Made by a program: the position numbers and the translations under genes | NCBI GenBank assembly: GCA_017614155.1 | Contig: JAGACK010000046.1 | Location: forward strand, 24,541-88,540 | DNA from: Lachnospiraceae bacterium | Lineage (GTDB): Bacteria > Bacillota > Clostridia > Lachnospirales > Lachnospiraceae | Direction: 5' to 3' | Length of the DNA stretch: 64,000 bases | Shown: in pieces, positions 55,165-63,036 of the stretch | Layout: every line of letters starts with the position of its first letter | Numbering within the stretch: position 1 is the first letter of the stretch | Notes under the pieces: model-generated | What the model saw: only the letters and a program-made list of their open reading frames with translations | Told to the model about the DNA's origin: nothing | The model's database searches: none

Positions 55165-55256
55165 AATAAAATCTCCTGTTTTTGGTACGATACACAGAGT
55201 CGTATGAGCGTCAGAAATATTCCCGGCTGATCACTTTCTGCCGCAGGCAAAGAGTG

Positions 55257-56288
55257 TCAGGTTTTATTATTGATCTCTTTCCAGCGGCTGCAGTATTCGT
55301 CAAGATTATCGCTTGTCAGCTCTGTAAACAGCATGTCCAGGTTGTCGCGCATCACGGGATAGGTGTTCAGGTACGGATTGTGCCTGATGTCCGGGAAATA
55401 AGTGCGCATCGTTTCTGCCATGCTGTTCAGAACATCCATGTCGATGGGACGGTCTATGGCAAAGAGGTTTGAAACAGACTGATAATAATAACAGTCTGCG
55501 ATCCGCGCCTCGATCTCGTCGTGATATTTTTCAAGCAGACCCCTCTTTTCAAGATCGAGCAGAAGCTCATACTGTACCTTCACATTGTCATACATGTGCG
55601 TTTCGTCGAAGAAGAGGTTCCTGCAGGTGCCCTTCGGGTTCTGGTAGTAATTATACAGATATTCGTTCAGCATCGAAAACTTCTTTATATAGAAATAAAG
55701 CGGAAGGGTAAGCAGCGGTTCCTCGAGGAGCACTCCCTCTGCAAAGCGCAGGCTGTTATCGGTAAGGATGCTTCTTTTGTAGAGTTTGTTCCAGCAGCCG
55801 TAGACAACCGCATCGCTCATGACGAACATCCTTCGTGTCTCGTCGTTTTTTATGATCACGCAAATATCTCTTTTGCCGCTTTTTGTCTCAGGATTGATCT
55901 GACCGATTTCATGGGTATCGGTACTTAAAAACTGCACCACATCGGCGTCATCCTCACGCGCTTTTCTGAGGAGCTTTTCGACGGCCTTCGGATGAAGTGT
56001 ATCGTCTGCATCGAGGTAGAGCACATAGTCTGCTGTTGCATACTGCAGCGCGATATTTCTGGCGGCTCCCTGCCTGACATTTTTTTCAAGCGGGATGAGC
56101 ATGACTGACTCGGGATACATTGCTTCTATCTTTTTTAGCTTGTCGAGTGTATCGTCTTTTGAGCAGTCATCTACCATGATGATCTCGAGCGCATCCATTC
56201 CCACGGACTGGAGAGCAAGCTTTTCTATATAGATATCAAGACAGTTTGCTGCATTGTAGCAGGGGGTGATGACAGAGACTTTCTTCAT
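55257..56288 (-). CDS. Family 2 glycosyltransferase
   Basis: A 343-aa GT-A glycosyltransferase. Motifs: SVITPCYNAANCLDIYIEKL, IIMVDDCSKDDTLDKL for nucleotide binding, VRQGAARNIALQYATADYVLYLDADD with the metal-binding DAD. The C-terminal ~130 residues are helical. AAGGTGAT precedes the ATG. It follows the epimerase by 12 bases, which points to surface polysaccharide or protein glycosylation (for example of flagellin); donor and acceptor are unknown. Confidence 0.9.
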   Translation of the reverse strand: MKKVSVITPCYNAANCLDIYIEKLALQSVGMDALEIIMVDDCSKDDTLDKLKKIEAMYPESVMLIPLEKNVRQGAARNIALQYATADYVLYLDADDTLHPKAVEKLLRKAREDDADVVQFLSTDTHEIGQINPETKSGKRDICVIIKNDETRRMFVMSDAVVYGCWNKLYKRSILTDNSLRFAEGVLLEEPLLTLPLYFYIKKFSMLNEYLYNYYQNPKGTCRNLFFDETHMYDNVKVQYELLLDLEKRGLLEKYHDEIEARIADCYYYQSVSNLFAIDRPIDMDVLNSMAETMRTYFPDIRHNPYLNTYPVMRDNLDMLFTELTSDNLDEYCSRWKEINNKT

Positions 56289-56300
56289 TTATTATCACCT

Positions 56301-57197
56301 TCAGTAGATCAGTTTATAGATATCGATGTCGGCCTTGTTTTTATTATACCATTCGTAGAGCTCCCGTACAGCATCCTCCTGAGGTGTGTAGGCAAAGTCT
56401 TCGCCGATCTCGGAAAGGAGACGCTCGTTGCTGGCGGTGTATTCCTTTGCCAGGCCTTCCCTGCACACAAAAAGTCCGGTGTCCTTTCCGGAAACCTTTC
56501 TGACGATCTCGCAGAGTGAGATGAGATCTATGGGCTTCCCGTTTGCCATGTTGTAGGAGTGGTATCTGAGTTCTTTATGCATGAGAATGTCGAGGATGCG
56601 AAGGAAGTCTTCTATATATAAGTATTCGAAATAAACATTCTGCCTGATCGAAAGCGGCAGGCCCATGATCGTCTTGCAGCAGATGTTCGAGATGAACTTC
56701 GTGGGATAATACTCATATTTACCGTAGAGTCCCCATACGCGAAGGTTGTATATATTATCAGACTTCTCGATGATCTCGTTTATCGTATATTTCATGAGTC
56801 CGTAGGGGGAGACGGGGATCGATTCGTGTACATCCTCCTCGCGCGCCAGATGTATGTCACGCCGTTTGTCATATTCGGCGCCGGATCCCGTGAAAAACAT
56901 CCTTCCATAATAAGAACTGTTTTTTGCAAAGTTGTGGAAGATGCGCAGATTGTATTCAAGCTCCTTTGACTCATCCCTGTCGTTGTCGGGGGCCTTTGCG
57001 TAAACGGCAAAATTGAGCACCAGATCGAAGCGGTGTTCCTTCAGATAATCAGTGACTGCCTGCTCTTCGATACAGTCAAGCTCCTTGCTGGTCGGAGCGT
57101 ATATCTCGTATTCCTGCTTTTCCCTGTTGCGCGCTTCAAGGTATTCCTTTACATTCCTTCCTATGAAACCGCGTCCGCCGATGATAAGTACCTTCAT
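56301..57197 (-). CDS. NAD-dependent epimerase/dehydratase
   Basis: A 298-aa short-chain sugar-nucleotide enzyme. The Rossmann motif KVLIIGGRGFIGRNVKEYL is at the start; the catalytic YxxxK is SPYGLMKYTINEI; FTGSGAEYD contains the Ser/Thr of the active site. The open frame starts at a TTG (57203), but ATG 57197 has AGAGG at good distance. It begins two bases after the stop of the ATPase gene, so the genes are cotranscribed. The substrate is likely a nucleotide sugar such as GDP-fucose or dTDP-sugar intermediates; not determined. Confidence 0.88.
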   Translation of the reverse strand: MKVLIIGGRGFIGRNVKEYLEARNREKQEYEIYAPTSKELDCIEEQAVTDYLKEHRFDLVLNFAVYAKAPDNDRDESKELEYNLRIFHNFAKNSSYYGRMFFTGSGAEYDKRRDIHLAREEDVHESIPVSPYGLMKYTINEIIEKSDNIYNLRVWGLYGKYEYYPTKFISNICCKTIMGLPLSIRQNVYFEYLYIEDFLRILDILMHKELRYHSYNMANGKPIDLISLCEIVRKVSGKDTGLFVCREGLAKEYTASNERLLSEIGEDFAYTPQEDAVRELYEWYNKNKADIDIYKLIY

Positions 57198-57199
57198 GA

Positions 57200-58258
57200 T
57201 CAAACCTCTTCCTTTATCTGTATTTCTACAAATTCCCTGAAACGTGGCAGTCTCAACGATATCATTCCCCGAACGGAAGTATCAATGATCCCCTTGTTTT
57301 TCAGACCCTGCCGGGGTTTTGAAAACTGATTCTTTTTCTGGCCTGTAAGTTCCAAAAGCTCATTTACAGGCATTGTATCCTTTTTTACGATATAGCGCAG
57401 AAACCATCTTTCTTTTTTGGTCAATTCACTCCAGATCTTTCTATATACCTTTTCAGACAGCGCCTCATCGAGCTTGGCAAGTACATCCTCGGTCACTTCC
57501 TTTGATCCGGCCTCCCACATGTATCTGCCCAAAGCCTGATAGGCAAAAGCATAACCCTTGGTGATCAAAGCCATAGTTTCAGCAACATCCTGATCCAGAT
57601 CCAGGGTTTTTTGATAATCCAGCCGGATGATCGTGTAATTCAGGGGGGTCATCTCATATTTTTCTGCCCGCAGGAAGAATGTGAGCTGATCTTCATTTTC
57701 AAGGTCATCTATATCATTATACAACCCTGCTACAACCAGGAAAATAGGAAGATCCTGCCGGATAAGAAGCTGGAACTCCTGAACGAACCTTCGCATGGGA
57801 ACTGTATTTTTTACTTCATCAATAGTCACGAGAAGTCGTTTGCCTTTTTTCTTTAATTCTGTAAGGATTTTTTTTAATGCCGCATCCGGGCTGCTGACTG
57901 GATTGACATTTTTTATATTGACACCTATTCCGAATTTGCTCAGATTCAGTTCTTTTGAAAAAAAGGATGACAACAGGGGAACTTCATTATAGATGGTCCC
58001 GATAAGATCTTCGGTGATATCACCATCCGGTCTCACTCCTGCAACGATCCAGGTATCATATTCATTTATCTTTTTTTCCAATGCAGACAGCGTCACGGTC
58101 TTGCCTGTTCCACGGACGCCTGTGATCTTGTATGCCTGACCCTGAACAGTATCGCTGTTCAGATTCTCGACTATATCGTCTATTATGAGATCACGACTGA
58201 TATAATGAGAAGGGATCCTTCCGAATCCTACGGAGTATGGATTGCTTGTTTTCGTCAT
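57200..58258 (-). CDS. AAA+ ATPase with C-terminal winged helix
   Basis: A 352-aa P-loop ATPase of the kind often labelled ATP-binding protein or archaeal-type ATPase. Walker A is GVRGTGKT (residues 47-54), Walker B is RLLVTIDEVKN. The C-terminus (ELTKKERWFLRYIVKKDTMPVNELLELTGQKKNQFSKPRQGLKNKGIID) looks like a winged helix. GGGAGG lies 5 bases before the ATG. Its promoter region carries a phased GATATACTT array. An Orc/Cdc6-like ATPase with a winged helix could bind these repeats itself; that is an inference. It heads the cluster with the epimerase and glycosyltransferase. Confidence 0.8.
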   Translation of the reverse strand: MTKTSNPYSVGFGRIPSHYISRDLIIDDIVENLNSDTVQGQAYKITGVRGTGKTVTLSALEKKINEYDTWIVAGVRPDGDITEDLIGTIYNEVPLLSSFFSKELNLSKFGIGVNIKNVNPVSSPDAALKKILTELKKKGKRLLVTIDEVKNTVPMRRFVQEFQLLIRQDLPIFLVVAGLYNDIDDLENEDQLTFFLRAEKYEMTPLNYTIIRLDYQKTLDLDQDVAETMALITKGYAFAYQALGRYMWEAGSKEVTEDVLAKLDEALSEKVYRKIWSELTKKERWFLRYIVKKDTMPVNELLELTGQKKNQFSKPRQGLKNKGIIDTSVRGMISLRLPRFREFVEIQIKEEV

Positions 58259-58273
58259 GCTGCCTCCCTGTTT

Positions 58274-58370
58274 CGGTATACTGATAATATCCTGATATAC
58301 TTTTGATACTTCGATATACTTCGATATACTTTTGGAATTGCGATATACTCGGATATACTTTGATATACTT
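58274..58370. repeat. Phased GATATACTT repeat array (iteron-like)
   Basis: GATATACTT occurs at 58294, 58313, 58323, 58352 and 58362, with variants GATACTT at 58305, GATATACTC at 58342 and GGTATACT at 58274. Neighbouring copies are 10 bases apart, about one helical turn. The array ends about 15-35 bases upstream of the ATPase start codon, where operator sites would be expected. Confidence 0.88.
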
Positions 58371-58474
58371 TAATCTACCATAAACAGCGGAGAACGGCAA
58401 GTGGATTTGGGACAGGGTGTGACGGTTATGTGACTTTTGAGATGGTATAACATGATCAGAAAAACAAAACAGCA

Positions 58475-58488
58475 CCGCAGGTAAGCGG
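58475..58488 (+). promoter_or_regulatory. Leader hairpin CCGC-AGGTAA-GCGG before the GG-leader peptide
   Basis: A 4-bp GC stem with a 6-base loop, 24 bases before the start codon. It resembles the hairpins CCGC-AAGGAA-GCGG and CCGC-AAGGAT-GCGG in the two flagellin leaders, although the loop here has AGGTAA. Confidence 0.45.
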
Positions 58489-58512
58489 AAAAAAGAAAGA
58501 AGGCGGATCATT

Positions 58513-58725
58513 ATGAAGAAAACATTAACAAATGAGGAAATGGAACTGGTAACAGGCGGAGAGATCTCAGCGTGGAGAAAGTTTGAACTTGAGGATTCAG
58601 TGTTTATAGCAATCTGTACTCCCGGAATGACATTGGAAGATGAGATCAGGGCACATGCAAGAAATAAGGAAGAAAAACAGTTTATCATAGAAGTCTGGAA
58701 CAAGATCACACATCCGTTTTCATAA
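58513..58725 (+). CDS. Second small double-glycine leader peptide
   Basis: A 70-aa peptide beginning KKTLTNEEMELVTGG: a short acidic leader of the LTxEExExVTGG type ending in GG at residues 15-16, as in Nif11-like and bacteriocin precursors. The mature part would have 54 residues (EISAWRKFELEDSVFIAI to the end), with one Cys. GGCGG precedes the ATG. No transporter or modification enzyme is adjacent. Compare the 93-aa peptide at 38.7 kb. The reading as an exported or modified peptide is an inference. Confidence 0.6.
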   Translation: MKKTLTNEEMELVTGGEISAWRKFELEDSVFIAICTPGMTLEDEIRAHARNKEEKQFIIEVWNKITHPFS

Positions 58726-58734
58726 GGAAATAAA

Positions 58735-58787
58735 GGGAGACAGGGGGACGGTCCTTTGGAGACAGGGGGACGGTCCTTTTGGCTCCC
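58735..58787. repeat. Two perfect tandem 22-bp copies, GGGACAG family
   Basis: The unit GGAGACAGGGGGACGGTCC plus TTT occurs at 58736-58757 and again, unchanged, at 58758-58779. GGGAG (58735-58739) can pair with CTCCC (58783-58787). It lies between the convergent GG-peptide and Rpn genes and may act as a two-way terminator. Confidence 0.8.
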
Positions 58788-58793
58788 TTACAT

Positions 58794-59675
58794 CTAAATC
58801 ACATCGCCATATTTTTCAATATACTTAGCTAATTTGGCTTCTGCAGTGTCCGCTCTTGCCTCTGCATTATCTGCCCTTTGCTCTGCCGCAACAACTTTTT
58901 CACGTTCTTCTCTGCGTACTTCTTCTATCAGTTCCCGTTCGCGCTCCCAGCTCTTCATATATTTTACCCCGATTGCTTTCTTTTTCTTTGTGCTTTTTAC
59001 TATTTCGTCAAGCCTTTTTGTCGTATCGTCAGTTATGTTTTCTGCCGTGCTTTTTGCTATATACTTCAGGAGTTTTTGAAGATCTATGTCATACTTGTCT
59101 GCATTTTTTGGTAAATCGCCTCCTGTATACAGATATATCCTTCTGATGCCATCATCATATGGAACAACAGGATGCGTTTTCAGCACTGTTCCTGCCTCAT
59201 AGTACATGGCATTTTGTCCGAAAGGGTCATACGACAGGATAAATACCATCACCAGTTTCGGTAACTGATCATAATCGGTGCCAGTACTGAGAAGCTGGAC
59301 ATCGATCAGATCACCGTAGTATCTTACCCTCTTTGGAAGAAATCTTTTTTGGGACTCGTTTTTGTCAGGTTCGATATCATATACATCTGCATCCGTCATC
59401 CCGGTCCCGTCATCATCTTCCATAATAAAAGCGTCCATCCGGATCCCGTGTCCGGTTTCGGATACCCCCGGAACTACCTTCTGGGCGGTAAAATGGATTT
59501 TTCCTACCTTACGTTTCAGCACCGGCTCCAGGATCATACGGCAGACTTCACCGCCTGTCTCCTCATCATAAGCCATTGCTGTAAACAGAAAGTTGTCAAT
59601 GACATCCATTTCCTCAAGAGGTTTCATCTGCAATGAATCATTCTTCTGCCCATAATTCAGTTTTTCTTCGCTCAT
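58794..59675 (-). CDS. Rpn/PD-(D/E)XK nuclease family transposase-like protein
   Basis: A 293-aa protein of the family annotated as PD-(D/E)XK nuclease family transposase (Rpn, recombination-promoting nuclease). The N-terminal region reads PLEEMDVIDNFLFTAMAYDEETGGEVCRMILEPVL, then GIRMDAFIMEDD and DVYDIEPDKN, which give the acidic residues of the nuclease core, and PKRVRYYGDLIDVQLLSTGTDYDQLP. The usual ExK position is D-x-E here. The C-terminus is a coiled coil with the repeat RADNAEARADTAEAKLAKY. Rpn proteins nick DNA and stimulate RecA-independent recombination. Its ribosome binding site is inside a hairpin. Confidence 0.85.
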   Translation of the reverse strand: MSEEKLNYGQKNDSLQMKPLEEMDVIDNFLFTAMAYDEETGGEVCRMILEPVLKRKVGKIHFTAQKVVPGVSETGHGIRMDAFIMEDDDGTGMTDADVYDIEPDKNESQKRFLPKRVRYYGDLIDVQLLSTGTDYDQLPKLVMVFILSYDPFGQNAMYYEAGTVLKTHPVVPYDDGIRRIYLYTGGDLPKNADKYDIDLQKLLKYIAKSTAENITDDTTKRLDEIVKSTKKKKAIGVKYMKSWERERELIEEVRREEREKVVAAEQRADNAEARADTAEAKLAKYIEKYGDVI

Positions 59676-59680
59676 TTTTC

Positions 59681-59711
59681 GTCTCCTTTCGCGAATGATT
59701 TCGCAGGAGAC
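59681..59711 (-). promoter_or_regulatory. Hairpin masking the ribosome binding site of the Rpn gene
   Basis: On the minus strand GTCTCCT (59711-59705) pairs perfectly with AGGAGAC (59687-59681), with an inner GCGAA/TTCGC stem. AGGAGAC contains the Shine-Dalgarno sequence, eight bases before the start codon, so translation should be damped unless the hairpin opens. Confidence 0.65.
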
Positions 59712-59982
59712 GAATGTTCTTCACATCCCTCGTCCTGCTCTTTTTAAATGTGTTGGATTCAAAGCAGGAAATTTCAGAATGTAAGAACTACATAATAAAA
59801 GATGCATCCTTCAATAAGAAGGCGCAGTAGAAATAACTGCTTTGAAAAATATAATAACATTTTCTGACGATTGTATCAACAGCAAAAAGCAGTCTTGTGT
59901 TGTTTGGCGGTTTAGTGATATTTATGATGAGACAACATAATCGAAAAAACTCAAAGACTTTGAAAAAATTTCGAGTAAACAT

Positions 59983-60030
59983 GAGACAGGGGGGAGACAG
60001 CGGACCCGTCCCCCTGTCCCCCTCGTCTCC
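59983..60030. repeat. GGGACAG-family hairpin
   Basis: GAGAC (59983-59987) pairs with GTCTC (60025-60029), enclosing AGGGGGGAGACAG and CTGTCCCCCT, which pair in turn. It lies between repeat copies 1 and 2 of the DUF4143 promoter region. From 59676 to 60148 no gene is seen. Confidence 0.6.
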
Positions 60031-60076
60031 CATAACCGAAAATTATGACAGACTGTGAAAAATTTCGATTATAAAG

Positions 60077-60105
60077 TTGTGCTGATGCGAAGATCATGAT
60101 AAAAT
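60077..60105 (+). promoter_or_regulatory. Promoter of the DUF4143 ATPase gene
   Basis: TTGTGC (60077-60082), 17 bases, TAAAAT (60100-60105), 43 bases before the start codon and flanked by the repeats described above. Confidence 0.6.
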
Positions 60106-60148
60106 GTAATCGAAAATTCTCACAGACTTTTAGAATTATGGAGTGATT

Positions 60149-61483
60149 ATGGAATATAACAGAACAAAATACATCGAACGATTAGTTGAAAGAAGGCAGA
60201 ACGGACTGATCAAAGTGATAACAGGTGCAAGAAGATCAGGAAAGTCATATCTTATGAATGAGCTGTTTTACAGATATCTTTTGACAATTGGTGTGCCAAG
60301 TACTAATGTCATCCGGTTTGCTTTTGATATGGACGAGGACATAGATTTGCTGGAATCATATCTTCCGGATGAAGAGACAAAGCTCAAACAGAAAAATGGA
60401 GTTTATTATATAAATGCAAAAAAATTCAGAGCTTATATTAAGGACAGGACCAATGAAAAGGAAATCTTCTATCTGTTGCTTGATGAAGTACAGCTTTTAG
60501 ACAATTTTATCGGTACATTAAATGGGTTTTTGCGACATAGTAATCTGGATGTATATGTTACGGGATCTAATTCAAGATTTTTATCATCCGATATAGCGAC
60601 CGAATTTAAGGGTAGAGGTACAATTGTTCATGTTTTGCCGCTTTCTTTTTCTGAATATATGCAGGGACAGGACATAAGCCCTCAGGAAGCATGGAAGGAA
60701 TATATCAGTACCGGCGGGATTCCTCTTGTTGCTCAGATGAATGGAAAAGATGAAAAGATATCCTACCTGCAGTCTTTATGTGAGGAAACTTATCTTAAAG
60801 ATATTATCGCGCATAATAAAATAAAAAAGAAAAATGAACTGGCTGATACATTTAATATCATTGCTTCGATGATCGGATCACCTGTAAACATAAGCAAGCT
60901 TACAAACACTTTTAAAAGTGTGATGGGTAAAGATATCACTGATGATACGATCGGAAATTTCATCGGATATTTTGAGGATGCATTCGTTATTTCCAGGGCT
61001 TGTAAATATAATATAAAAGGCAGAAAATATATCGCTTCTCCGTTCAAGCTGTATTTTGAAGATATCGGTGTAAGGAATGCCATATTAAATTTCAGACAGA
61101 TCGAAGAAACTCATATCATGGAAAACATTATTTATAATGAACTTAGATACAGAGGATATATAGTTGATATCGGAGAAGTGAACGTCAGTGAGAGGACAGA
61201 CAGGATAGATGCTAACGGAAAGGCCATATATGCTAAGAAAGCATTGGAAGTAGATTTCATAGCATCCAAAGGGAATGAAAAATACTATATCCAGTCAGCA
61301 CTTTCAATGGATGATGCTGATAAACAGCTGAGGGAAAAGAAGAGTCTTTATTATATAGATGATTCTTTCAGAAAGGTTATTGTAGCAAAAACAGGATTAA
61401 CGCCGTCCTATGATGAAAAAGGCATTATGGTCATGGATTTGTTTGATTTCCTTATGGGTGATACCCCCCTGACTTACTTTTGA
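60149..61483 (+). CDS. ATP-binding protein, AAA_14/DUF4143 family
   Basis: A 444-aa protein; ATG 60149 with GGAG five bases upstream is preferred over GTG 60143. The AAA domain has Walker A GARRSGKS (residues 26-33), Walker B FYLLLDEVQLLDNF, and VTGSNSRFLSSDIATEFKGRG. The second half is DUF4143 (LPLSFSEYMQ, STGGIPLVAQ, FKLYFEDIGVRNAILN, EVDFIASKGNEKYYIQ), a nuclease-like fold of the Holliday-junction/PD-(D/E)XK type with D-F-x-A. The family is abundant in anaerobes and has no settled role; defence or stress functions are suspected. Confidence 0.9.
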   Translation: MEYNRTKYIERLVERRQNGLIKVITGARRSGKSYLMNELFYRYLLTIGVPSTNVIRFAFDMDEDIDLLESYLPDEETKLKQKNGVYYINAKKFRAYIKDRTNEKEIFYLLLDEVQLLDNFIGTLNGFLRHSNLDVYVTGSNSRFLSSDIATEFKGRGTIVHVLPLSFSEYMQGQDISPQEAWKEYISTGGIPLVAQMNGKDEKISYLQSLCEETYLKDIIAHNKIKKKNELADTFNIIASMIGSPVNISKLTNTFKSVMGKDITDDTIGNFIGYFEDAFVISRACKYNIKGRKYIASPFKLYFEDIGVRNAILNFRQIEETHIMENIIYNELRYRGYIVDIGEVNVSERTDRIDANGKAIYAKKALEVDFIASKGNEKYYIQSALSMDDADKQLREKKSLYYIDDSFRKVIVAKTGLTPSYDEKGIMVMDLFDFLMGDTPLTYF

Positions 61484-61513
61484 AGAAAAAATGAGTTTTT
61501 TTGAAAAAGGGGT

Positions 61514-61539
61514 TAAGTTTTCCGGAAACTGTCCGATAT
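61514..61539 (+). promoter_or_regulatory. Sigma-28 (SigD) promoter of flagellin 1
   Basis: TAAG (61514-61517), 14 bases, TCCGATAT (61532-61539), close to the SigD pattern TAAA-N15-GCCGATAT. The same arrangement stands before flagellin 2, and GGGGTTAAGTTTT is shared by both. Confidence 0.82.
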
Positions 61540-61619
61540 AGAGAACATAAGCGAGGTAACAAGTCCTGAAGCAGCGTACGGCAGATGGACCGGAAACAAT
61601 CGCAAACATCATATTAACA

Positions 61620-61633
61620 CCGCAAGGAAGCGG
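61620..61633 (+). promoter_or_regulatory. Leader hairpin of flagellin 1, possible CsrA site
   Basis: CCGC-AAGGAA-GCGG puts a GGA in a six-base loop, 28 bases before the start codon; a second GGA lies in the Shine-Dalgarno sequence AAGGAGGA. Two such GGA sites are the known layout of CsrA repression of flagellin mRNA in Bacillus. No csrA gene is in the window. Confidence 0.5.
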
Positions 61634-61661
61634 ACATTTCATTTTCAAGGAGGAAAAAGAT

Positions 61662-62831
61662 ATGGTAGTACAGCACAATTTAACAGCAATGAATTCCAAC
61701 AGGATGTTGGGAGTAACAACGGGAGCACAGGCAAAATCAAGCGAGAAGCTTTCATCCGGTTACAAGATCAACCGTGCAGCAGATGATGCAGCAGGCCTTT
61801 CGATAAGCGAGAAGATGAGAAGGCAGATGAGGGGTCTTACCCAGGCATCGGCCAACGCAGAAGACGGTATATCAGCAGTTCAGACAGCAGAAGGTGCACT
61901 CAACGAAGTACACGACATGCTGCAGAGAATGAACGAACTGGCAACCAAGGCTGCAAACGGAACGATGAGCTCATCTGACAGGCAGGACGTTCAGAACGAG
62001 ATCAAGCAGCTCACGACTGAGATCGACAGAGTAGCAGAGACCACAAAGTTCAACGAGACTTATCTGCTGAAGGGTGATCCGAAGGCTGAAGCCAAGACAG
62101 AATATCTGACATTCAAGGATGCAGGTTTTGGCAAGTATGTGAAGGCTGAAGATCTTGACAAGTCAAATGCGGACTATGGAAAGAAAGTAACTCTTTCCTG
62201 GACAGAGCCTCAGATTGACGATGAGATCGATATCGACGGGACTCACTATACCGTAACTTCTACAACAGATCTTGAGAACAACAAGATAGATGTGGATAAG
62301 GCTAAGGAATTGATCTACAAAGAGATCAACAAGGCCAACGAAATCGGTGCTACCGGCGGTGCAGGAGCTCTTGGAAATTGGGGAGAAACTTCATTTGAAC
62401 TTTCTAAGGTCGATACAGTTAAGGATCTTTCCCTTTCACTCCATGTAGGAGCTGACGCAGATTTCGAGAACAAGATAAGCTTCAACATTGAGAAGATGGA
62501 CTCCAACGGACTTGGCATCAAGGGCATCTCCGTTACCGGAAATACTCCCGCAGCTGCAACCTACGCTATCGACAGCATTGAAGCAGCGATCAAGAGCGTA
62601 TCACAGCAGAGGTCAGGACTTGGAGCAATCCAGAACAGACTTGAGCACACCATCAAGAACCTCGACAATGTAGTTGAGAACACAACTGCAGCAGAAAGCC
62701 AGATCCGTGATACAGATATGGCCAGAGAGATGGTGAAGTACTCCAACAACAACATCCTGATGCAGGCAGGACAGTCAATGCTGGCACAGGCAAATCAGAC
62801 AAACCAGGGTGTTCTTTCACTCCTCGGCTAA
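61662..62831 (+). CDS. fliC: Flagellin 1
   Basis: A 389-aa filament subunit. The N-terminal D0/D1 arm (VVQHNLTAMNSNRMLG, KSSEKLSSGYKINRAADDAAGLSISEKMR) and the C-terminal arm (QRSGLGAIQNRLEHTIKNLDN, QIRDTDMAREMVKYSNNNILMQAGQSMLAQANQ) are canonical. The middle ~170 residues are a variable domain (TEYLTFKDAGFGKYVKAEDLDKS, LHVGADADFENKISFN). Exported by the flagellar type III system. AAGGAGG lies 7-8 bases before the ATG. The next flagellin is about 85% alike over its N-terminal half at DNA level by eye. Confidence 0.97.
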   Translation: MVVQHNLTAMNSNRMLGVTTGAQAKSSEKLSSGYKINRAADDAAGLSISEKMRRQMRGLTQASANAEDGISAVQTAEGALNEVHDMLQRMNELATKAANGTMSSSDRQDVQNEIKQLTTEIDRVAETTKFNETYLLKGDPKAEAKTEYLTFKDAGFGKYVKAEDLDKSNADYGKKVTLSWTEPQIDDEIDIDGTHYTVTSTTDLENNKIDVDKAKELIYKEINKANEIGATGGAGALGNWGETSFELSKVDTVKDLSLSLHVGADADFENKISFNIEKMDSNGLGIKGISVTGNTPAAATYAIDSIEAAIKSVSQQRSGLGAIQNRLEHTIKNLDNVVENTTAAESQIRDTDMAREMVKYSNNNILMQAGQSMLAQANQTNQGVLSLLG

Positions 62832-62867
62832 GTCGATCAGCACAAAGCTATCTGGTACGTACGTACA

Positions 62868-62900
62868 GGGGGTCGGTTCTAAGCCGGCCCCTTGATCTTC
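62868..62900 (+). terminator. Terminator after flagellin 1
   Basis: GGGGTCGG (62869-62876) pairs with CCGGCCCC (62884-62891) over 8 bp with one T-G pair, followed by TTGATCTT. The T tract is interrupted, so some readthrough is possible. Confidence 0.65.
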
Positions 62901-63010
62901 AAGGTACTATTCCAGAAAGAATTCACAGAAGGGTAAATACTCAGAAACGTGCGGGATCCGGAGGTTTTGCAGCTCGTAGAAAAAAATTGAAAAAATTTCA
63001 ATCAAGGGGT

Positions 63011-63036
63011 TAAGTTTTTTCAGAACCATCCGATAT
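63011..63036 (+). promoter_or_regulatory. Sigma-28 (SigD) promoter of flagellin 2
   Basis: TAAG (63011-63014), 14 bases, TCCGATAT (63029-63036), the same spacing and boxes as for flagellin 1. Just upstream lies a palindrome TTGAAA-AAA-TTTCAA-like sequence near 62987-63001. Confidence 0.82.

Larger units (their letters stand above)
59942..60137. repeat. Three related ~32-bp repeats around the DUF4143 promoter
   Basis: Copies lie at 59942-59973, 60037-60067 and 60111-60137. Each starts CGAAAA, has a central CAGACT or AAGACT, and the first two end AAAATTTCG, so each is itself an imperfect inverted repeat. The third copy loses its right arm. Copy 3 follows the -10 box of the ATPase promoter directly; copy 2 ends 10 bases before the -35 box. 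Confidence 0.65.

Noticed and set aside
58274-58370. CRISPR array
   Set aside because: Repeats are 9-10 bases with no spacers of 25 or more bases and no cas genes nearby; better read as operator-like repeats.
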